Under the pieces are notes generated by a model. It made no database searches. It was not told the origin of the DNA and worked only from the letters and a program-made list of their open reading frames with translations. The translations under genes were made by a program, and so were the position numbers. A stretch of DNA of 64,000 nt from Brevibacterium picturae (lineage in GTDB: Bacteria > Actinomycetota > Actinomycetes > Actinomycetales > Brevibacteriaceae): the NCBI RefSeq assembly GCF_900105045.1, contig NZ_LT629739.1:1860001-1924000 (forward strand), in the 5' to 3' direction. Shown here piece after piece: positions 40,902 through 50,216 of the stretch (positions are counted from its first letter, which is position 1; every line of letters starts with the position of its first letter).

Positions 40902-40930
40902 TTTATCGGCGAGAGGTGTGCTCGTGGGCC

Positions 40931-42325
40931 TCAGTCAGCGACGTAGTACATGCGCTTGTTGACGAACTCGTCCATGCCGTAGGGGCCGAGCTCGCGGCCG
41001 AAGCCCGAACGCTTGGTGCCGCCGAATGGAATCTCCGCACCTTCGCCACCCGGGGTGTTGACGTTCGACATGCCCACCTCTAGACGCTGTGCGAGCTTCG
41101 CGGCACGCTCCTCGTCCTTGGCGAACACTGCGCCGCCGAGTCCGAAGCGAGTGTCGTTGGCCAGCTTGAGCGCATCGTCATCGCTGCTCACCTTGTACAC
41201 GGTGGCTACCGGGCCGAAGAGCTCCTCGCGGTAGGCATCCATGTCAGAGGTGACCCCGGTCAGCACGGCCGGCGAGACATAGGCGGAACCGTCGGTGGCG
41301 AGTTCGCCGCCGACGAGAGTTGCGCCCTGCTCGACCGCACGGTCGAGCTGCTTGCGCAGATTCTCTGCGGCTCCACGTGAGGACAGTGGCGAATACTTGC
41401 CGTCGCCCGCCTCGGCGGGAGTGCCCTTCGTCCAAGCCTGTGCACGCGAGGTCAGTCCGGAGACGAACTCGTCGTAGATGTCGTCCATGACGATCATGCG
41501 CTTGTTCGCGTTGCAGACCTGGCCGGTGTTGTACAGGCGGGTGCCCCATGCGGTGTCGACGGCCTCGTCCATGTTGTCGGTGTCGAGGACGATGTAGGGG
41601 TCGGAACCGCCGAGCTCGAGCACGGCCTTCTTGAGGTTCTTGCCGGCGGTGGCGGCCACGGCCGAACCGGCGCGCTCGGACCCGGTCAGTGACACGCCTT
41701 CGACGCGATCATCGGCGATGACGGTCTCGATCTGCTCATGCGTGGCGTAGACGTTGTTGTACACGCCCTCGGGAACGCCTGCTTCCTTCATGAGCTCGGC
41801 GATCTTCGCCGCGGAGCGGGGGCAGATCTCGGCATGCTTGAGGATGATCGTGTTGCCGAGGACGAGGTTGGGCGCTGCGAAGCGCGCGACCTGGTAGTAC
41901 GGGAAGTTCCATGGCATGATGCCCAGCAGCGGGCCGACGGGGCGGCGCTGGATGAATGCCTTGCCGCCCGACATCGACTTGATGGGCTCGTCGGCGGCGA
42001 ACTCCGGGCCGTTGTCCGCGTAGTAGTTGAAGATCTCCTCGCAGAACTCGGCCTCTTCGGTGCCTTCGGCGACGGGCTTGCCCATCTCCTCGGCGATGAT
42101 CTTCGCGAGCTCGTCCTTGTGCTCACCGAACAGGGCTGCGACCTTGTTGACGATCTTTCCGCGTTCCTCGATCGTCTTCTCGCGCCAGCTCAGGAAGCCC
42201 TTGTGAGCTGCATCGAGGACCTCTTCGATCTCTGCGTCGGTGGCGGTGTCGAACTTCTCGAGGACTTCGCCTGTGGCCGGATTCTCGACACGGTAGCCGC
42301 CTGCAGCACTGCCTACATTGCTCAT
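40931..42325 (-). CDS. NAD(P)-dependent aldehyde dehydrogenase (succinate-semialdehyde dehydrogenase-like)
   Basis: A 464-residue ALDH. The cofactor segment PWNFPYYQVARFAAPNLVLGNTIILKH, catalytic Glu in LELGGSDPYIVL and nucleophile Cys in NTGQVCNANKR are all present, and it ends with GPYGMDEFVNKRMYY. The length and these motifs best fit succinate-semialdehyde dehydrogenases. It oxidises an aldehyde to the acid in the cytosol. The ATG at 42325 has GGAG. It lies 258 bases after acdS on the same strand; that gap includes its own promoter and nothing else recognisable. Confidence 0.87.
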   Translation of the reverse strand: MSNVGSAAGGYRVENPATGEVLEKFDTATDAEIEEVLDAAHKGFLSWREKTIEERGKIVNKVAALFGEHKDELAKIIAEEMGKPVAEGTEEAEFCEEIFNYYADNGPEFAADEPIKSMSGGKAFIQRRPVGPLLGIMPWNFPYYQVARFAAPNLVLGNTIILKHAEICPRSAAKIAELMKEAGVPEGVYNNVYATHEQIETVIADDRVEGVSLTGSERAGSAVAATAGKNLKKAVLELGGSDPYIVLDTDNMDEAVDTAWGTRLYNTGQVCNANKRMIVMDDIYDEFVSGLTSRAQAWTKGTPAEAGDGKYSPLSSRGAAENLRKQLDRAVEQGATLVGGELATDGSAYVSPAVLTGVTSDMDAYREELFGPVATVYKVSSDDDALKLANDTRFGLGGAVFAKDEERAAKLAQRLEVGMSNVNTPGGEGAEIPFGGTKRSGFGRELGPYGMDEFVNKRMYYVAD

Positions 42326-42583
42326 TCCAGACTCCTTTGACTAGTGGCACCCTGATGGTGCCGGATAAGGCGTTTTGCATCGCTGTTCGCCGTCGAAATC
42401 GACGGATCGCGTATGCTTGCCTCTCACGCTATCAACAGGTGACGTGCGCAACAAGTGGCGGAACCTGGGCGAATCATCAGTCTCGGATACGGCCTGGTCA
42501 CCTCGCCGAGGCTGTGCGGATTTCGCGGTGTTCGTCACGGAATCCGCAAACCTCAGTAGGCACGCTCACGATTTCGGCGCAAC

Positions 42584-43633
42584 TCAGAAGATCGAGCTGT
42601 AGGCGTTGAGCGCCAGCTGCCCGCCGAGGTGGGCGTAGAGGACCGTCGAATCCTTGCCCACGGCGCCCCGGCCTCCGGCATTGCGCCTATCGGCATCCGC
42701 CTGACCGACGAGATCGAGAAGTCCGGCCATCGACTTGCCCTCGTAGACCGGGTCGAGGATAACGCCTTCGAGTTCCGCGGTGGTGCGGATCGCGTTCACG
42801 GTCGACTCGTCAGGGATGCCGTATGCCGGGCCCTCCCAGCCCGGGCGGATGTCGACCTCGGCATCGGTGATCTCCCGGCCGAGACCGATGAGTTCTGCGG
42901 CGTTGTTCGCGATGCGCTTGACCTGGTCGCGGGTCTTCTCCAGGGTCGCGGAAGCGTCGATGCCGATGACCTGGCGCTTCGGTCCCCCAGCCGCCTCGAG
43001 TGCCGCGAATCCCGTGATCATGCCCGCATGGGTCGAACCGGTGACCGTGCACACCACGATGGTGTCGAAGAAGACGCCGAGCTCCTTCTCCTGCTCGGCA
43101 ACCTCGTAGGCCCAATTGACGAAGCCGAGGGCCCCGAATTTGTGCTCGGAGGCTCCGGCCGGGATGGGGTAAGGCTTGCCGCCTGCGGCCTCAACCTCGG
43201 CGATGGCGTTCTCCCAGCTGGAGCGGATGCCGATGTCGAATCCGGCCGAGTCGAGGTGCACTTCGGCACCCATGATGCGGGAGAGTTCGATGTTGCCGAC
43301 CGTGTCGTTGACCGGATCGTCCCAGTCGACCCAGCGCTCCTGCACGAGGCGCGACTTCAGTCCGAGGTGAGCCGCGACGGCTGCGACCTGTCGGGTGTGA
43401 TTCGACTGGTACCCGCCGATCGAGACGAGCGTGTCCGCACCGGAGGCGAGGATGTCGGGAACGATGTACTCGAGCTTGCGGGTCTTATTGCCGCCGAAAG
43501 CCAGCCCGGAGTTCACATCCTCACGTTTGGCCCACACCCGGGCCCCGCCGAGGTGATCGCTCAGTCGCTTCAGTTCGTGGACCGGGCTGGGGCCGAAGGT
43601 CAGTGGGTAGCGCTCGAAATCGGTGATCGCCAT
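42584..43633 (-). CDS. acdS: 1-aminocyclopropane-1-carboxylate deaminase
   Basis: A 349-residue PLP enzyme. The pyridoxal Lys is in [12 protein letters not shown], followed by [22 protein letters not shown] and [27 protein letters not shown] near the end matches ACC deaminase and D-cysteine desulfhydrase. The overall pattern ([20 protein letters not shown] opening) favours ACC deaminase, which cleaves the ethylene precursor to 2-oxobutyrate and ammonia. The ATG at 43633 has GAGGA. It is divergent from a GntR gene with a perfect palindrome between. Confidence 0.85.
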   Translation of the reverse strand: MAITDFERYPLTFGPSPVHELKRLSDHLGGARVWAKREDVNSGLAFGGNKTRKLEYIVPDILASGADTLVSIGGYQSNHTRQVAAVAAHLGLKSRLVQERWVDWDDPVNDTVGNIELSRIMGAEVHLDSAGFDIGIRSSWENAIAEVEAAGGKPYPIPAGASEHKFGALGFVNWAYEVAEQEKELGVFFDTIVVCTVTGSTHAGMITGFAALEAAGGPKRQVIGIDASATLEKTRDQVKRIANNAAELIGLGREITDAEVDIRPGWEGPAYGIPDESTVNAIRTTAELEGVILDPVYEGKSMAGLLDLVGQADADRRNAGGRGAVGKDSTVLYAHLGGQLALNAYSSIF

Positions 43634-43722
43634 GGCGTCGTGTCCTCTTCGTCGGGTGATGCGACTCTTTGCGCTCACGTAGTGGTACGGGCTGTTGCGT
43701 GCGGCCGAACGATGCTCGCGAT

Positions 43723-43738
43723 ATGCAATATATTGCAT
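43723..43738. promoter_or_regulatory. Palindromic GntR operator between acdS and gntR
   Basis: ATGCAATATATTGCAT is a 16-bp perfect palindrome in the 204-base gap between the divergent acdS and gntR genes. Its AT-rich centre and location fit a FadR-type GntR site controlling both promoters. Confidence 0.6.
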
Positions 43739-43837
43739 TCTGATGGGGACTACAATGGGTCGGACGGGCAGTCCCACATGCCAGGACTGTCTTCTGCGCC
43801 AGTACTGCATCCACACCGGGTCCGAGAGAGGTCGAGA

Positions 43838-44506
43838 GTGCCGATTCCCACAGATACCCCGATCCCCCAGCGGAGGCTGCTGCGCGACGACGTCTACCGT
43901 TCGATCCGCGATGCCATAGTCCGCGGCCAGCTGGCACCCGGGGAACAGCTGCGCGACCAGGAGCTGGGCGCCTGGCTGCAGGTCTCCCGCACTCCCGTCC
44001 GCGAAGCACTTCAGCGCCTGGCACAGGCGGGCCTGATCGTCGCCGAGCCGGGTCGGATGACCCGTGTGGCACCGGAGAATCCGGAGGCGGTCGTCCACGC
44101 CCGGCAGATTGCAGCCCAGCTGCACGCCCTCGCGATGAGCCTCGCCTTCCCGAAGCTGGAGGCGAAGGACATTGCCGATATGGAGACCGCCAACGAAGAC
44201 CTGAGATCGGCACTGGGAGAGGCGACGCCGGGGGCTTCGGACATCGATGCGGCCATCGCCGCCGACGACGCATTCCATGAGGTAGCCCTGTCTCGCAGCG
44301 GCAATCCGCTCATCCGTGACCACCTCGAGGTCGTCACTGCAACCTTGCGTCGGACCGAATACCTGCACTTCGACTCCGTGACGGGTTCAGCCTCCCCCGA
44401 GCAGCACGCCGAGATCATCGCCGCCGTCCGCGCCGGGGAGGCAGACCGCGCAATGGCCCTGACCTGCGAGAACTGGTCCACCCTCGCCGGCAACAGCACC
44501 GACTGA
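43838..44506 (+). CDS. GntR-family regulator (FadR subfamily), acdS-associated
   Basis: A 222-residue regulator. The winged HTH ([59 protein letters not shown]) is followed by an all-helical FCD domain ([22 protein letters not shown]), with Asp/His residues that can bind metal and ligand. The GTG start at 43838 has a GAGAGG site. Divergent placement and the palindrome argue that it controls acdS, perhaps in response to the amino acid substrate. Confidence 0.82.
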   Translation: MPIPTDTPIPQRRLLRDDVYRSIRDAIVRGQLAPGEQLRDQELGAWLQVSRTPVREALQRLAQAGLIVAEPGRMTRVAPENPEAVVHARQIAAQLHALAMSLAFPKLEAKDIADMETANEDLRSALGEATPGASDIDAAIAADDAFHEVALSRSGNPLIRDHLEVVTATLRRTEYLHFDSVTGSASPEQHAEIIAAVRAGEADRAMALTCENWSTLAGNSTD

Positions 44507-44602
44507 GCTCCACCCACCACCCGAGGGGCACAGCGCAATCTAGGCCTGGTGCCACGCCGCCCCTGCGCACCGTTCGACCGCCGCGCCATCCCAACAAGTC
44601 AT

Positions 44603-44620
44603 TAAGTGATTAGATGACTA
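44603..44620 (+). promoter_or_regulatory. GntR operator copy upstream of the esterase gene
   Basis: TAAGTGATTAGATGACTA is identical over 17 bases to the site before the second gntR (45721-45739). It lies 43 bases before the chosen esterase start. Confidence 0.6.
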
Positions 44621-44663
44621 GTGTAGAGTGGCGCCACGATCACCGACGATCAAAGGAAGAACA

Positions 44664-45701
44664 TTGCGTTCAGCGACGAAAAGCACACTGTCCATCGGCC
44701 TGGCACTGACGATCCTGCTCAGTCTGGCCCTCACACTCCTCCCGCACGCCGACAGCGCCCGTGCAGCCGCCCATGCCGCGTCACCATCGGCGGCAGACTC
44801 CACTCCGGCGAACCCGTCGTCTGGGTGCGGGGTGGAACAGAAGCCGGGGAACGATCAGGCCACGATCACCTCGGCGGGCGACGAACGAACCTACCGGATC
44901 AACATCCCTCGCGATTACGACGTCACCGACCCGACTCCCCTCGTCCTGGGCTTCCACGGCAGAGGCTCCGACGGTGCCGAGTTCCAGAACTACACGGGAC
45001 TGCCCACCCTGCCCGCCATCGCCGTCTTCCCCGACGGCGTCCCCACGGACGGGAAGCGCTCCTGGCAGGGCGCTCCGTATGCCAGCGAGGCCGACGATGT
45101 GCGGTTCGTCGCCGATCTCCTGGATTCGATCGAGGACGAATTCTGCATCGACCTCAGCCGCGTCTATGCGACCGGCAAGTCGAATGGCGGCGGCATGGTC
45201 TCGGTGCTCGCCTGCAATCTGCGGGACAGATTCTCCGCGTTCGCCACCGTCGCCGGCGCCTACTATCCGCAGTCCTTCGCCGGCTGCGACTACTCCGAGC
45301 CGACCCCGATGCTCGCCATCCACGGCACCGGTGATGCCACCATGCACTACGAGGGAGGCGAGCGCCAGGGAGAGACCTATCCCTCCGTGCGCAACTGGCT
45401 CAAGCCCTGGGCCGAGGCAGCAGGCTGTGAGGGCTCGAAAGACAAGAAGGTCGGACGGAAGGGTGAGAAGATCGTGCGCACGCAGTGGCAGGAGTGCCGA
45501 GGCGGAGCCGATGTCGAGCTCTATTCGGTCGCCGACGGCGGGCACGTCTGGCCAGGTGAGACCATGTACAGTGGCGGCGGTTACGTGACGAAGGACTTCT
45601 CCGCGACCGAGACGCTGTGGGACTTCTTCACGGACCACCCGCGCAGAAGTGACACCACCCAAGCAGCCGACACGGCCGTCCGAACGACCGCTCACGAGTG
45701 A
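44664..45701 (+). CDS. Secreted feruloyl esterase / PHB depolymerase-like hydrolase
   Basis: A ~345-residue secreted alpha/beta hydrolase of the LpqC type. A signal peptide (SIGLALTILLSLALTLLPHADSARA) is followed by a linker, then RTYRINIPRDYDVTDPTPLVLGFHGRGS and the nucleophile Ser in YATGKSNGGGMVSVLAC, with a late DGGHVWPG His. The TTG at 44664 is chosen: AAAGGAAG lies just upstream and it opens directly into the signal peptide; a GTG at 44628 would add 12 residues without one. It likely hydrolyses esters outside the cell. A GntR site lies upstream. Confidence 0.8.
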   Translation: MRSATKSTLSIGLALTILLSLALTLLPHADSARAAAHAASPSAADSTPANPSSGCGVEQKPGNDQATITSAGDERTYRINIPRDYDVTDPTPLVLGFHGRGSDGAEFQNYTGLPTLPAIAVFPDGVPTDGKRSWQGAPYASEADDVRFVADLLDSIEDEFCIDLSRVYATGKSNGGGMVSVLACNLRDRFSAFATVAGAYYPQSFAGCDYSEPTPMLAIHGTGDATMHYEGGERQGETYPSVRNWLKPWAEAAGCEGSKDKKVGRKGEKIVRTQWQECRGGADVELYSVADGGHVWPGETMYSGGGYVTKDFSATETLWDFFTDHPRRSDTTQAADTAVRTTAHE

Positions 45702-45720
45702 CCCTTGACACGCAATTCAC

Positions 45721-45739
45721 TAAGTGATTAGATGACTTA
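45721..45739 (+). promoter_or_regulatory. GntR operator copy upstream of gntR2
   Basis: TAAGTGATTAGATGACTTA is an imperfect palindrome (TAAGT...ACTTA) 20 bases before the gntR ATG, and shares 17 bases with 44603-44619. The same regulator probably controls the esterase and its own operon. Confidence 0.6.
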
Positions 45740-45759
45740 AACACTTGAAGGAGAGTGCC

Positions 45760-46521
45760 ATGACACAACCCATCGGACTCGTCGAACGGCTCACCCGTGA
45801 GATCGTCACCACCATCCGCTCGCAGGACCTGCGGCCGGGACAGCCCCTGCCCTCGGCCAGAGCCCTGGCCGAGCGTTTCGAGGTCACCGTCCCCACTGTC
45901 CGCGAGGCCCTGCGCCGCCTCGAGGCCACGGGGTCGGTCGAGCTCAAGCACGGCTCGGGGACCTACGTACGAGAAGCGATCAACCGCAGGATCCTCGACA
46001 ACCCGCACTATGTGCCCGTCGACCTCGCGGCCGCCATCGAACTGCTCGATGCCCGCATCGCCATCGAACCCGGCATCGCTGAACTAGCGGCCAGCGTGCA
46101 GGGAGAGGAGTCCGTGCAGACCATGGAGACGGCGGTCGACAATGCCCTGCAGCTGCACACCGAGGTTCCCGCCGGACACTTCCATGTGGAGCTGGCCAAG
46201 GCTTCGGGGAATCGGGCGCTGCACGAGATGCTCGTGTCTCTTCTCGCCATCCACTCGCGCACCCAGCAAGCGGCCCGCTTCACCTACGACCGACTCCGCG
46301 ACCACGACGAGCACGCCGACATCCTCGACGCCGTCAAGCGCGGCGACGGCCTCGAAGCATCGCACCGGACGCGCAAGCACCTCGAGAGCATCAAGGCGGC
46401 AGTCCTCGCCGACTGGTCAGAACGTGCAGACACCGAGGAGACCACCGCCGCCGAGGTTGTGGCACCGGCCAAGGCTGTGGCACCTGCCGAGCCGACGACC
46501 ATCGACGGGCACGAGCAGTGA
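45760..46521 (+). CDS. GntR-family regulator 2 (FCD type)
   Basis: A 253-residue FadR-type regulator. The HTH (LVERLTREIVTTIRSQDLRPGQPLPSARALAERFEVTVPTVREALRRLEATGSVELKHGSGTYV) precedes a helical FCD domain, ending in an Ala/Glu/Pro-rich tail. The ATG at 45760 follows GAAGGAGAG. It begins an operon with a creatininase-like gene (GTGA overlap) and perhaps the AbgT transporter. Matching operators before the esterase and before itself indicate control of both. Confidence 0.83.
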   Translation: MTQPIGLVERLTREIVTTIRSQDLRPGQPLPSARALAERFEVTVPTVREALRRLEATGSVELKHGSGTYVREAINRRILDNPHYVPVDLAAAIELLDARIAIEPGIAELAASVQGEESVQTMETAVDNALQLHTEVPAGHFHVELAKASGNRALHEMLVSLLAIHSRTQQAARFTYDRLRDHDEHADILDAVKRGDGLEASHRTRKHLESIKAAVLADWSERADTEETTAAEVVAPAKAVAPAEPTTIDGHEQ

Positions 46522-47309
46522 CCCGACAGACCGTGACCGAGATCCGCCCGCAGGTCCGTCAGTACGGGGAACTGACCTCTCTCGAGATCGAACTCGCGAA
46601 GCAGAGCGACTCCCTCCTCATCCTGCCTGTCGGTGCCTGCGAGCAGCACGGGGACGGGCTGCCTGTGAGCACCGACAGCATCCGGGCCGAGCATGTGGCC
46701 ACGGCCGTGGCGGAGGAGTTGGCAGGCAGAGCCTTTGTGATCCCGAGCATCGACTATGGGGTGTCCCCTCACCACGGAAACCTGCCCGGCACCATCACAC
46801 TCGACCCGCGGACCTTCGTCGACATCGTCACCACGGTCGCCGGCCAACTCAGCGACTCCGGTTTCACCCGCATCCTGGTGATCACCGGCCACGGGGGCAA
46901 CATGGCCGCCCTCGGCGTCGCCCAACAGGTGCTGCTGGGAACGCATCCGAATCTCACCTTCGCCTATTCGCCGGTCAGCGCCCTGGCCACCGAGGCCACC
47001 GCAATACTGCCGCGCACCGAGGTCAGCGGGCATTCCGGGGAATCCGAAACCTCACAGATGCTGGCCATCGACGACCGCCTCGTCGATTCCCCTCGCCTCA
47101 CTGCCGGAGCCACTGCCCTCGATGATCTCTTACCACGGGCACGGCTGAGCCGGACGAAGTCACCGGCGAGTGCCGTCACCTTTGACCAGTACTCCGAGAA
47201 CGGGGTCCTCGGGGATCCCCGCACCGCCACGGCCACGGCCGGGGACGACATCCTCGGCGAAATCGTTGCGAAACTCGTCGCCTACTCCCGGGAGATGCTG
47301 CGACTATGA
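46518..47309 (+). CDS. Creatininase-family amidohydrolase
   Basis: A 263-residue protein. The metal-binding Glu/His in LPVGACEQHGDGLPVSTD, the Asp/His in PSIDYGVSPHHGNLPGT and ITGHGGNMAAL match the creatininase family, which includes creatinine amidohydrolase and mycofactocin or 2-amino-5-formylamino-pyrimidine hydrolases. The exact substrate is not readable. The GTG at 46518 overlaps the gntR stop. The transporter downstream may import its substrate. Confidence 0.82.
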   Translation: MTRQTVTEIRPQVRQYGELTSLEIELAKQSDSLLILPVGACEQHGDGLPVSTDSIRAEHVATAVAEELAGRAFVIPSIDYGVSPHHGNLPGTITLDPRTFVDIVTTVAGQLSDSGFTRILVITGHGGNMAALGVAQQVLLGTHPNLTFAYSPVSALATEATAILPRTEVSGHSGESETSQMLAIDDRLVDSPRLTAGATALDDLLPRARLSRTKSPASAVTFDQYSENGVLGDPRTATATAGDDILGEIVAKLVAYSREMLRL

Positions 47310-47491
47310 CAGCCGACCTCAGCTAGTCCAAGCAACCCTCGCCCGGGCTTCCTCACCACCACTTTCACATCTCTTCGCCACAGCAGAACCATTTCACTTC
47401 AGTCCCACCTCTCTGACCGATGGAGTTCACGGGTACAGCCGAGTCGTGCCCAAAATGCTCCTCCTCTCACCTGGACGAACAGGAGCCAGTC

Positions 47492-49024
47492 ATGGCAACG
47501 ACCACCACCGACAAGCCCACTCAGGAACGCCTCCCGGCAGTCATCCGATTCCTCAACGTCATCGAAACCGTCGGCAACAGACTGCCGCACCCGTTTTGGC
47601 TGTTCTGGATCCTCGCGGGAATCCTCGCCGTCCTCAGCCTCATCCTCTCCGCCATGGGAGTCGGGGTGAACGACCCCGGCACCGGGGAATGGACCCCGGT
47701 GAACAACCTGCTCAGCGGCGAGGGAATCGCGATGGCCGTGAGCACTTCGCTCGACGCCTACCAGTCCTTCCCGCCGCTGATCACGATCATGGTCGTCATC
47801 ATGGGCGTGGCACTGGCCGAGCGCACCGGACTGCTGTCGACGGCGATGAAGGTCTCGATCGCGAAGGTCCCCGCGTCCCTCATCGTCTTCACCGTCGCCT
47901 TCATGGGAACGGTCTCCCACGTCGCCTCGGCGGCGGCCTACGTCATCCTCGTCCCCCTGGGCGGCATGGTGTTCAAAGCGGTCGGGCGCTCCCCCGTCCT
48001 CGGTGTCATCGTCGCCTACACTTCGATCGCCTCGGGATACGACGCCAGCCCCATCCCGACGCCCAATGACGCGATATTCGCAGGAATCACCTCGGCGGCG
48101 GCGAACATCATCGATCCCAACTACATCGTCACCCCGATCGGCAACTGGTACTTCAACATCGCCAGCTCCATCCTGCTGGCCATCGTGATCACCATCGTCA
48201 CCGAGCTCGTGCTCATGAAGCGCCAGAACCTCGAGGCCGACGAGGACGCCGAGCACGAAGACCTCGTCATCACGGACAAGGAGCGCTCCGCTCTGCGGTA
48301 CGCGATGTTCGCTGTGATTGCGATGCTCATCTTCGTCGTCATCCTGGTGGTTCCGGACAACGCACCGCTGCGCGGAGACGGGCCGATCGGCGAGTCACCG
48401 TTCCTCACCGGAATCGCGTTCATCATCGCCATGCTCTTCGGCGTCGGCGGAATCGTCTACGGCTTCCGCGAGGGCACGATCGAGAGGTTCGCCGACGTTC
48501 CCAAGCTCATGAGCCAGGGCATCGTGTCCATGGCCCCGGTCCTCGTCCTGTTCTTCGCGATCGCTCAGTTCCTCGAGTACTTCGCCTGGACGAACATCGG
48601 CATGCTGGTCTCGGTGTCGACCTCGGAGCTGTTCACGGGACTAGGCCTGCCCACCTGGGTGGTCTTCATCCTCGTCCTGCTCGTCCTCTCGGTCGTCAAC
48701 GTCCTCATCACGTCCGGGTCGGCAATGTGGGCGATCATGGCGCCGGTCATCGTGCCGATGCTCATGCTCCTCGAGGTCCCGCCCGAGACCTCGCAGGCGA
48801 TCTTCCGCATCGCCGACTCCGGTTCGACCGCGATCACCCCGATGAGCCCCTACTTCATCCTCGCGCTCGGGTTCATGCAGCGCTATCAGAAGTCGGCCGG
48901 CATCGGCACGCTCGCCTCCCACACGCTGCCGCTAGCGGTGTGCATGACGATCATGTGGAGCCTGCTGTTCTTCCTCTGGTGGGGCCTGGGCATCCCGCTC
49001 GGCCCGGACGCTCCGGTGCGGTGA
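47492..49024 (+). CDS. AbgT-family transporter
   Basis: A 510-residue membrane protein of the AbgT family: opening FLNVIETVGNRLPHPFWLFWILAGILAVLS, MKVSIAKVPASLIVFTVAFMGTVSHVASAAAYVILVPLGGMVF and SGSAMWAIMAPVIVPMLMLLEVPPETSQAIFRIADS are characteristic. Members move p-aminobenzoyl-glutamate, or export sulfonamides, using sodium or protons. The ATG at 47492 has AGGAG; a longer open frame upstream has no signal. It lies 182 bases after the creatininase gene and probably belongs to the same catabolic unit. Confidence 0.85.
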   Translation: MATTTTDKPTQERLPAVIRFLNVIETVGNRLPHPFWLFWILAGILAVLSLILSAMGVGVNDPGTGEWTPVNNLLSGEGIAMAVSTSLDAYQSFPPLITIMVVIMGVALAERTGLLSTAMKVSIAKVPASLIVFTVAFMGTVSHVASAAAYVILVPLGGMVFKAVGRSPVLGVIVAYTSIASGYDASPIPTPNDAIFAGITSAAANIIDPNYIVTPIGNWYFNIASSILLAIVITIVTELVLMKRQNLEADEDAEHEDLVITDKERSALRYAMFAVIAMLIFVVILVVPDNAPLRGDGPIGESPFLTGIAFIIAMLFGVGGIVYGFREGTIERFADVPKLMSQGIVSMAPVLVLFFAIAQFLEYFAWTNIGMLVSVSTSELFTGLGLPTWVVFILVLLVLSVVNVLITSGSAMWAIMAPVIVPMLMLLEVPPETSQAIFRIADSGSTAITPMSPYFILALGFMQRYQKSAGIGTLASHTLPLAVCMTIMWSLLFFLWWGLGIPLGPDAPVR

Positions 49025-49036
49025 TCGGCTAGTCAG

Positions 49037-49067
49037 CCGGTCGGATGCTCACCCGGTCGGATGCTCA
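49037..49067. repeat. 16-bp tandem repeat after the AbgT gene
   Basis: CCGGTCGGATGCTCA occurs at 49037-49051 and again at 49053-49067, a tandem period of 16 in the gap between the convergent AbgT and small membrane protein genes. Confidence 0.75.
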
Positions 49068-49069
49068 AC

Positions 49070-49300
49070 TCATGTCCTTGCTCGACGCTTTATGGGCCGA
49101 ATACCTGCTGCAATCGCTCCTGCGACCAGCACCAGTGCCCCCAGCCCCGCGATCGTGAACCCGGCCAGCACCATGATGCCGGCCCCGATATCGGCATCGG
49201 CGGGTTCTCCTGTGAACGTGTTGAGGAACCAACCACCTCCGGCGAGCAGCCCACCCAGAACGACGAGGGCTGTTCCCCCGATGAGCAAGAGCTTTGTCAT
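49070..49300 (-). CDS. Small two-helix membrane protein
   Basis: A 76-residue protein starting MTKLLLIGGTALVVLGGLLAGGGWFLN, then a short loop and a second helix (IMVLAGFTIAGLGALVLVAGAIAAG), ending in a basic KRRART tail. The ATG at 49300 follows GGCGGAG. No family recognised. It lies 139 bases after the secreted Pro-rich protein gene on the same strand, so it could be the distal gene of that operon. Confidence 0.6.
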   Translation of the reverse strand: MTKLLLIGGTALVVLGGLLAGGGWFLNTFTGEPADADIGAGIMVLAGFTIAGLGALVLVAGAIAAGIRPIKRRART

Positions 49301-49439
49301 CGCGCTCCGCCCTTTCAGCCGGTCCGACAGAGTCCACCTGCTGCGACACACACGAGGCCCCCTGTCTTCCAGCACCGTGAGGTGGCCGAAGGCAGGGGCC
49401 CGTCGATGGGCAGCGTGTTCGAAGGCTGCGCGAGGCGAG

Positions 49440-50216
49440 TCAGGGTTCGACGATCGCCTGGTCAGTGTTCGTGTATTCGATCGAATCGGCGATGGTGCCG
49501 ACCAGACCCATAGTCACTCGGAGCAGTCCCGGCTCAACGTCGTCCAGTGGCGGCGGTGTGTCGGTGCCGATTGTCAGGGAGTCACCGTTCTTGGTCGTGG
49601 CCGTGATCGACCCGAGGTACACATCGACGTTTCCCTTGAGCGTCATGGTGTCGGCCTTGGTCACCAGCCCGCCCTTTCCGGCATCTTCCCGCGGGCTGAC
49701 CGTGAGCGAGAACCCTTCGATCTTGATCTCGTCCGCCGAGATCTTCAGTGTGCGGGTAGTCCCCCCATCGGCCGTGGGAACATCGACGATCGCGATTCCG
49801 CTGAGTCCCTTGAACGACAGCGATTCCGATCCCATTGACGCCGGAGTATCCGTGAAGACCGGTGCGTCGTCGTCTTTCGTCGCCTCGACAGGAGCGGTCG
49901 GCTCTGCAGACGGCGTTCCTGACTCGGTGGGCTCCGGCGTCGCTGGAGCCGACGGAGACTTAGTCGGTATACCCGTTTCGGTGGGTTCCGGCGTCGCTGG
50001 CTCTGTCGGAGACTTGGTCGGAGTGTCCGGCGAGCTCGGCGTCGATGGCGCCGGACTTTTGTCCTTGCCAGGCGAATCCGAGTCGTCACACCCGATCAAC
50101 GGGCTGCACAGCGGATTCGACTGGGCCGCTGCAGAGGCCGTCGCACCCAATGTCGAGGCGGCTGCCAAAGCGATGACCGCCACGAGCGACGCCGTGGCGC
50201 GACGGGGCGTCCTCAT
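49440..50216 (-). CDS. Secreted protein with Pro/Thr/Ser repeats, DUF6230-operon member
   Basis: A 258-residue exported protein. A signal peptide (SLVAVIALAAASTLGATASAAA) precedes a low-complexity stalk with two near copies of PTKSPTEPATPEPTETG and PTKSPSAPATPEPTESG, then a ~140-residue beta-rich domain (ESLSFKGLSGIAIVDV ... TRTLKISADEIKIEGFSLTV ... MTLKGNVDVYLGSITATT). The latter resembles the repeated strand pattern of the DUF6230 protein upstream. The ATG at 50216 overlaps the DUF6114 stop (ATGA). Probably cell-wall or surface located; function unknown. Confidence 0.65.
   Translation of the reverse strand: MRTPRRATASLVAVIALAAASTLGATASAAAQSNPLCSPLIGCDDSDSPGKDKSPAPSTPSSPDTPTKSPTEPATPEPTETGIPTKSPSAPATPEPTESGTPSAEPTAPVEATKDDDAPVFTDTPASMGSESLSFKGLSGIAIVDVPTADGGTTRTLKISADEIKIEGFSLTVSPREDAGKGGLVTKADTMTLKGNVDVYLGSITATTKNGDSLTIGTDTPPPLDDVEPGLLRVTMGLVGTIADSIEYTNTDQAIVEP

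Noticed and set aside
42629..43837. Plus-strand open frame leading into gntR (43838)
   Set aside because: Antisense to acdS, rich in Asp/Gly/Arg/Val as expected for a shadow of a high-GC gene; crosses the palindromic operator.
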